Shown piece after piece: positions 5,668 through 8,695 of a stretch of 8,695 nucleotides of DNA. The stretch comes from DASVDK01 sp036381125 [NCBI: Thermodesulfobacteriota bacterium] (lineage in GTDB: Bacteria > DASVDK01), in NCBI GenBank assembly GCA_036381125.1, contig DASVDK010000269.1, forward strand, positions 1-8,695. Direction: 5' to 3'. A program made the position numbers and the translations under genes. The notes beneath the pieces were generated by a model that had not been told where the DNA came from, did not search any database, and saw nothing but the letters and a program-made list of their open reading frames with translations. Position 1 is the stretch's first letter; each line of letters begins with the position of its first letter.

Positions 5668-7049
5668 GGCCGTCGCGCCCGTGCGAGCGCCTCGGCGACG
5701 CCCGGGGCGCCGTCGAAGTTCAGGTGGACGTAGGACGCGAGCACGCGGCCGATCACGAAACCCTCCTCGCCCCACGGCGTGCCGTCGGGTCGGCTGAGCG
5801 CGTACGCGAGAAGCGCGCCCGCGGGCGGTGAGGCGAGCCGGGACACGTGGAAGCGGTGGCCGTGCACGCGCGTACCCGGAGGCCCGAGGAGCGTCGGCCG
5901 CGTGGTCTCGACGGCGACGTACCCGAAGTCGACGAGCCCGCCGGTCATGACGGCCACGGCGCCGGGCAGGGCGCCCGCCATCTGGTGCGCGCGCCCCTCG
6001 GCGTCCACGAGGCGGTCGGCCAGGTAGAGGAGACCGCCGCACTCGGCGTACACCGTGCCGCCCCGCTCGACGAACGCGCGCACCGCCGCCCGCATGGGCG
6101 CGTTCGCCTCGAGCGCCGCCGCGTGCCGCTCCGGATAGCCGCCCCCGAGGTAGAGCGCGTCGACGTCCGGGAGGCGGCGGTCGGCGAGCGGCGAGAAGGG
6201 CACGACCCTGGCGCCCGCCTCGTCGAGCCGCTCGAGGTTGGCCGGGTAGTAGAAGGCGAAGGCCTCGTCGCGCGCCACGCCGACGCGGGCGCCGCCCGAC
6301 GGATCGGCAGACCGCGGCGGACCGGCCGGCGCCTCGCGGCGCGGATCCGCGGGCCAGCGGCCCGGCGCCGTCTCGAGGCGCGACAGGCGCTCGAGGTCGA
6401 GGTGCCGCTCGGCCAGGTCGGCCAGGCGACCGGCGCGCGACGGGTCGGTCTCCGCGGCCGCGTGGAGGCCGAGGTACCGCTCCGGCACGGCGATCTCGCC
6501 GTCGAACGGCAGCGCGCCGAGGAGGGGCGGGCCGCCGCTCGACGCGAGCGCCTCGCGCAGGAGCGCCGCGTGCCCCGGACCGCCGACGCGCGTCGCCACC
6601 ACCCCCGCCAGGTGCAGGTCCCGGTCGAACGTCGCGAACCCGTGGACCAGCGCCGCGACGCTCCGCGCCGCGGTCGACGCGTCGACGACCAGCACCACCG
6701 GCAGCCCGAGACGTCTGGCGACGTCGGCCGCGCTCCCGGCGTCGCTGCGCGCGTCGACGCCGTCGAAGAGGCCCATCATCCCCTCGACCACGACCAGGTC
6801 GGCGCCCGCCGCGCCGCGCGCCGCTCGCGCCCGGAGCGCCGCGTCGTCCATCAGGTAGGGATCGAGCGTGTGGCAGGGACGGCCGGCCGCGGCGGCGAGA
6901 TGGGTCGGGTCGAGGAAGTCGGGGCCGACCTTGAACGGCGCGACCGCGAGGCCGCGGCGTCGCAACGCGGCGCAGAGCGCCGCGGCGACCGTGGTCTTGC
7001 CCGCGCCGCTCCCCGCGGCGCCGAGGAGGAGGCCGCGCATCGCGCTCAT
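5664..7049 (-). CDS. cobB: Cobyrinate/hydrogenobyrinate a,c-diamide synthase
   Basis: ATP- and glutamine-dependent amidation of the a and c acetate side chains of (hydrogeno)byrinic acid in cobalamin synthesis (CobB/CbiA). The protein has 461 residues, the normal length. The N-terminal dethiobiotin-synthetase-like domain has the P-loop GAAGSGAGKTT (10-20), FKVGPDFLDPTH (39-50) and VVVEGMMGLFDG (86-97). A linker of low conservation (about 225-252) leads to the class I glutamine amidotransferase domain with FYYPANLERL (266-275), LYLGGGYPE (299-307), the nucleophile in AECGGLLYL (C337), GHRFHVSRL (397-405) and the likely partner His in SYVHLNF (H442). Starts at 7049 (MSAM) or 7040 (MRGL) are possible, as is a GTG at 7073; none has a strong ribosome binding site. 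The longer open frame upstream is antisense to the DUF2071-like gene. No other cob/cbi gene is in view. CfbB of coenzyme F430 synthesis is related but unlikely here. Confidence 0.93.
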   Translation of the reverse strand: MSAMRGLLLGAAGSGAGKTTVAAALCAALRRRGLAVAPFKVGPDFLDPTHLAAAAGRPCHTLDPYLMDDAALRARAARGAAGADLVVVEGMMGLFDGVDARSDAGSAADVARRLGLPVVLVVDASTAARSVAALVHGFATFDRDLHLAGVVATRVGGPGHAALLREALASSGGPPLLGALPFDGEIAVPERYLGLHAAAETDPSRAGRLADLAERHLDLERLSRLETAPGRWPADPRREAPAGPPRSADPSGGARVGVARDEAFAFYYPANLERLDEAGARVVPFSPLADRRLPDVDALYLGGGYPERHAAALEANAPMRAAVRAFVERGGTVYAECGGLLYLADRLVDAEGRAHQMAGALPGAVAVMTGGLVDFGYVAVETTRPTLLGPPGTRVHGHRFHVSRLASPPAGALLAYALSRPDGTPWGEEGFVIGRVLASYVHLNFDGAPGVAEALARARRP

Positions 7050-7063
7050 CCCGGCAGGCCCGC

Positions 7064-7092
7064 TTGACACGATCGGCCGGCTTCTGTAGGAA
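7064..7092 (+). promoter_or_regulatory. Sigma70-type promoter of the DUF2071-like gene
   Basis: A perfect -35 box TTGACA (7064-7069) is followed after exactly 17 bases by TAGGAA (7087-7092, 3/6 to consensus). The -10 ends 8 nt before the ATG at 7101, so transcription would start at or just before the initiation codon. The AGGAA in the same place could instead serve as a ribosome binding site (spacing 8) if the true promoter lies elsewhere. GCTTC (7080-7084) and GAAGC (7090-7094) form a small inverted repeat around it. The region also separates this gene from divergent cobB. Confidence 0.6.
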
Positions 7093-7100
7093 GCACCGCC

Positions 7101-7856
7101 ATGCTGCCGCCGCTCGAGGGGGTCATCGCCCGGCGCGTCCTGATCAACTTCCGCGCCGACCCGCAGGTCGTCCGGGCCCTCGTCCCCGCTCCCTTCGAGG
7201 TCGTCACGCAGGAGGGCGCCGCGGTCGTCGGCGTCTGCCTGATCCGGCTCGCACAGCTTCGGCCGAAGGGGCTCGCGGGCTTCGTGGGGATCGCCTCGGA
7301 CAGCATGGCCCATCGCGTGGCCGTCCGCTGCCCGACGCCGGAGGGCTTCCGGGAGGGGGTCTTCGTCTGGCAGCGGCACTCGGACACCGCCCTGCTCACG
7401 CTGCTCGGCGGCCGGCTCTTCCCCGGCGTCCACCACCGCGCCCGCTTCCACTCGGTCGAGGGGGAGTCGGGCCTCAGGGTGGAGGCGTTCACCGGGCAGT
7501 CGCGCTCGGACGTCTCCGTCTCGGCGCGGCGCGTCCCGGAGTGGAGACCCACCCCGCTCTTCCCCACCCTCGAGGCGGCGCGGGCGTTCTTCGCGCGCGG
7601 CGACCGCGGCGTCTCCTGCAGCCCCGGCCAGCGCCGGCTCGAGGCGGCCCCACCCGGCACGCTCGAGTGGTCGCCGTCGCCGCTGGCGGTGAGCCACGTG
7701 CGCGTCGCCTTCTTCGAGGACCGGCAGCGCTTCCCGGGCGGCTCGATCGCCTTCGACGGCGCCGTCCTCATGCACGCCGTCCCGCACGGGTGGCACGACC
7801 TGTCGGTCGTGCCCGAGCTGACGCTGGCCGAGGCGGTGTCCGCGGCGCCCCGGTAG
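7101..7856 (+). CDS. DUF2071-like protein of unknown function
   Basis: A 251-residue soluble protein with no signal peptide or membrane segment. It resembles a widespread uncharacterised family usually labelled DUF2071: the N-terminal block RRVLINFRADPQVVRALVPA (11-30), the conserved VVGVCLIRL and RPKGL segment, SDSMAHRVAV (about 67-76), the middle block GVFVWQRHSDT and GGRLFPGVHHRARF, a short two-strand region, and a C-terminal SHVRVAFFED...FPGGSIAFDGAVLMHAVPHGW block. As I recall, DUF2071 is related in fold to acetoacetate decarboxylase, but I see no obvious catalytic lysine and no reaction can be assigned. Conserved histidines (SDSMAH, GVHH, MHAVPHGW) might form a binding site; that is a guess. 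It has its own promoter and is divergent from cobB by 51 bp. Confidence 0.7.
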   Translation: MLPPLEGVIARRVLINFRADPQVVRALVPAPFEVVTQEGAAVVGVCLIRLAQLRPKGLAGFVGIASDSMAHRVAVRCPTPEGFREGVFVWQRHSDTALLTLLGGRLFPGVHHRARFHSVEGESGLRVEAFTGQSRSDVSVSARRVPEWRPTPLFPTLEAARAFFARGDRGVSCSPGQRRLEAAPPGTLEWSPSPLAVSHVRVAFFEDRQRFPGGSIAFDGAVLMHAVPHGWHDLSVVPELTLAEAVSAAPR

Positions 7857-7877
7857 CGCCCGCGTGCCGGGCAGGCC

Positions 7878-7914
7878 GCGCCGCGCGGCGCCGTCGCGCC
7901 GAGGCCGCTACACT
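7878..7914 (+). promoter_or_regulatory. Palindrome and -10-like box before the zinc-ribbon gene
   Basis: GCGCCGCGCGGCGC (7878-7891) is a perfect 14-bp palindrome between the DUF2071-like stop and the next gene. TACACT (7909-7914, 4/6 to TATAAT) ends 6 nt before the ATG at 7921 and fits a leaderless transcript start; no -35 match is found 16-18 bp upstream. The palindrome could be an operator or a transcript-end hairpin without a U-run, or chance in GC-only sequence. Confidence 0.35.
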
Positions 7915-7920
7915 CTCCGC

Positions 7921-8082
7921 ATGACCGATGCCAGGGAGCGTCCGCGGCCGGCCGCCGAGGAGACGGCCGGCCGGACCGACGACACCGACCGCGTGCGGAT
8001 GCGCTGTCCCGTCTGCGAGGCGCCCGCCGACTGGGCCGGCCAGAAGTGGCGCTGTCGCCGCTGCGGCTGGCTCGCCTCCTGA
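7921..8082 (+). CDS. Small zinc-ribbon protein (53 residues)
   Basis: A short protein with a charged, probably disordered N-terminal half (1-26; rich in R, E, D, P, A) and a compact C-terminal zinc ribbon: C29-P-V-C32, 12 residues, C45-R-R-C48, with tryptophans W38, W43 and W50 around it. Four cysteines in two CxxC knuckles are expected to bind one zinc ion. The family is not one I recognise; a nucleic-acid or protein-binding role is possible but not shown. Third codon positions are mostly G or C, supporting real coding. The ATG at 7921 is preferred because a TACACT box ends 6 nt before it; an in-frame GTG at 7864 would add 19 Arg-rich residues over the palindrome and is less likely. No ribosome binding site is seen. 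It is convergent with the M20 gene, 21 bp away. Confidence 0.72.
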   Translation: MTDARERPRPAAEETAGRTDDTDRVRMRCPVCEAPADWAGQKWRCRRCGWLAS

Positions 8083-8094
8083 AGCCAGGACGCG

Positions 8095-8112
8095 GGGTGC
8101 TAGTCAGCACCC
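8095..8112. terminator. Hairpin between convergent genes
   Basis: GGGTGC (8095-8100), a six-base loop TAGTCA, and GCACCC (8107-8112) form a perfect 6-bp stem. It lies 13 bases after the zinc-ribbon stop, and its loop contains the stop codon of the M20 gene (8106-8104, minus strand). Its position between converging genes fits a two-way terminator, but neither side has a real T-run, so it may be weak or only a 3' end stabiliser. Confidence 0.4.
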
Positions 8113-8695
8113 GTTCAGGATGATCCGCTCGTAGACCGCGACCGCGGCCGTCACCTGGTCGAGCGGGACCGACTCGCGTGCCGTGTGCGCGAGGTCGATG
8201 CTCCCCGGGCCGAGGACCACGGCCGGGATCCCGACGCGTGCGAGGAAGCTGCCGTCGGTGCCGTAGGGGACGCCGGCCAGGCGGCTCTCGCCGCCGGCCG
8301 CCCGCACGGCGGCGGCCGCCGCCCGGACCACCGGTGCGTCGTCGGGCGTCTCGAGCGGGTCGGTGACGAGGTAGGGCGGGTCGAAGCGGAACTCGAGCCC
8401 CCCCTCCGCGCGCCCCACCTCGAGCGCCGCCTCCCGGATCTCCTCCAGCGCGGTCGCCGCGGTCTCGCCCGGCACCAGGCGGCGATCGATGTCGACCCAC
8501 GCGGCGTCCGGCACGATGTTCGCCTGCAGTCCGCCCGCCATGCGCCCGGCGTTCCACGTGGGCGCGCCGACGCGGGCGTGCTGCCGCGCGGCGAACCGCA
8601 CCGGGAGGCGCTCCTCGAGCCCGCGCAGCCGCGCCGCCATCTTGAGGATGGCGTTGACCCCCTCGGTGGGCCGGGAGGAGTGGGCGGCCCTGCCG
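8104..8695 (-). CDS. M20-family metallohydrolase, C-terminal part (ArgE/DapE/CPG2 type; cut by window edge)
   Basis: About 196 residues of an M20 peptidase or deacylase; the N-terminal metal-binding half is right of the window. The visible part begins in the lid/dimerisation domain with GRAAHSSRPTEGVNAI, which holds the histidine that reaches across the dimer in this family. It continues with QANIVPDAAWVDIDRRLVPG and returns to the catalytic domain with GVPYGTDGSFLARVGIPAVV and LGPGSIDLAHTARESVPLD, where the His after LA is the expected last zinc ligand. The GPGSI-x-x-AH wording is closest to ArgE-type acetylornithine deacetylases, but related succinyl-diaminopimelate desuccinylases and carboxypeptidases share it, so the substrate is open. 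The Met at 8640 is internal: homology continues upstream to the window edge in the same frame. The protein ends in NGC just after the final helix. Confidence 0.9.
   Translation of the reverse strand, partial: GRAAHSSRPTEGVNAILKMAARLRGLEERLPVRFAARQHARVGAPTWNAGRMAGGLQANIVPDAAWVDIDRRLVPGETAATALEEIREAALEVGRAEGGLEFRFDPPYLVTDPLETPDDAPVVRAAAAAVRAAGGESRLAGVPYGTDGSFLARVGIPAVVLGPGSIDLAHTARESVPLDQVTAAVAVYERIILNGC

Noticed and set aside
3925-5733. A 602-codon open frame on the plus strand
   Set aside because: It lies antisense to moaC and the Kelch gene and crosses the DsrE-like gene in another frame. Its product is Arg/Pro/Ala-rich with no domain. In DNA this GC-rich, stops are rare and long shadow frames are expected.
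4708-6042. A 444-residue Kelch protein starting near 6042
   Set aside because: The extension is out-of-frame cobB sequence. The signal peptide-like start at 5667 is the natural one and overlaps the cobB stop as ATGA.
5664-7049. CfbB (Ni-sirohydrochlorin a,c-diamide synthase) of methanogens
   Set aside because: Same family, but the context is bacterial and no other coenzyme F430 gene is present.
5847-7067. A 406-codon plus-strand open frame
   Set aside because: Antisense to cobB/cbiA. The composition is a mirror of its codons and there are no motifs.
5664-7796. A 710-residue form of CobB starting near 7796
   Set aside because: The extra N-terminal part is antisense to the DUF2071-like gene, and the P-loop domain begins a few residues after 7049.
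1-8695. CRISPR arrays, tRNA or rRNA genes, insertion sequences, phage or toxin-antitoxin genes, riboswitches
   Set aside because: I looked for repeat-spacer patterns, tRNA-like arms, transposase or integrase motifs and a cobalamin-riboswitch box upstream of cobB and saw none. The space before cobB is too short for a riboswitch unless it lies within the neighbouring gene.

Overview
The window is very G+C-rich DNA with closely packed genes and a strong preference for G or C at third codon positions. The gene set is that of an ordinary bacterial chromosome: a DksA with the canonical coiled-coil tip, GlgA, MoaC, a CobB/CbiA amidase and a DsrE-fold protein. It suggests a Gram-negative-type, high-GC bacterium, possibly an uncultured soil or subsurface lineage such as Rokubacteria/Methylomirabilota or a deltaproteobacterium-like phylum. 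That placement is inference; there is no rRNA or other marker here. I see no tRNA, rRNA, CRISPR array, transposase, integrase or phage gene, and no sign of recent transfer.

Layout. (1) 1-3167, minus strand: a tight operon galT-like > glgA > GAF-domain gene, joined by 1-bp and 8-bp overlaps; the last gene runs off the left edge. The GalT-family protein looks more like the ADP-glucose phosphorylase branch than classical GalT, which suits its position beside the ADP-glucose-consuming GlgA. GlgA carries about 115 extra residues of basic, low-complexity tail. (2) 3168-3351: a 184-bp gap with short direct repeats. (3) 3352-4301, minus: dksA and moaC, each with its own upstream space. (4) 4343-4705, plus: a small DsrE-like protein divergent from moaC and ending 2 bp from the next gene. 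(5) 4708-7049, minus: cobB/cbiA followed by a probably exported six-blade Kelch protein, with a 4-bp ATGA overlap. (6) 7101-8082, plus: a DUF2071-like protein behind a good TTGACA promoter, then a 53-residue zinc-ribbon protein. (7) 8104-8695, minus: the C-terminal part of an M20 (ArgE/DapE/CPG2-type) metallohydrolase running off the right edge, convergent with the zinc-ribbon gene across a hairpin.

How the parts fit. Only the galT-like/glgA/GAF set and the cobB/Kelch pair have gene spacing that implies joint expression. The first is plausibly a glycogen or ADP-glucose module; the second joins a corrinoid-pathway enzyme to a protein of unknown role. The three plus-strand genes share a -10-like hexamer placed 6-8 nt before the ATG, which would give leaderless or near-leaderless mRNAs. 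I found no clearly new multi-gene system. The best leads are the ADP-glucose branch assignment, the GlgA tail, the cobB-Kelch coupling and the leaderless pattern.
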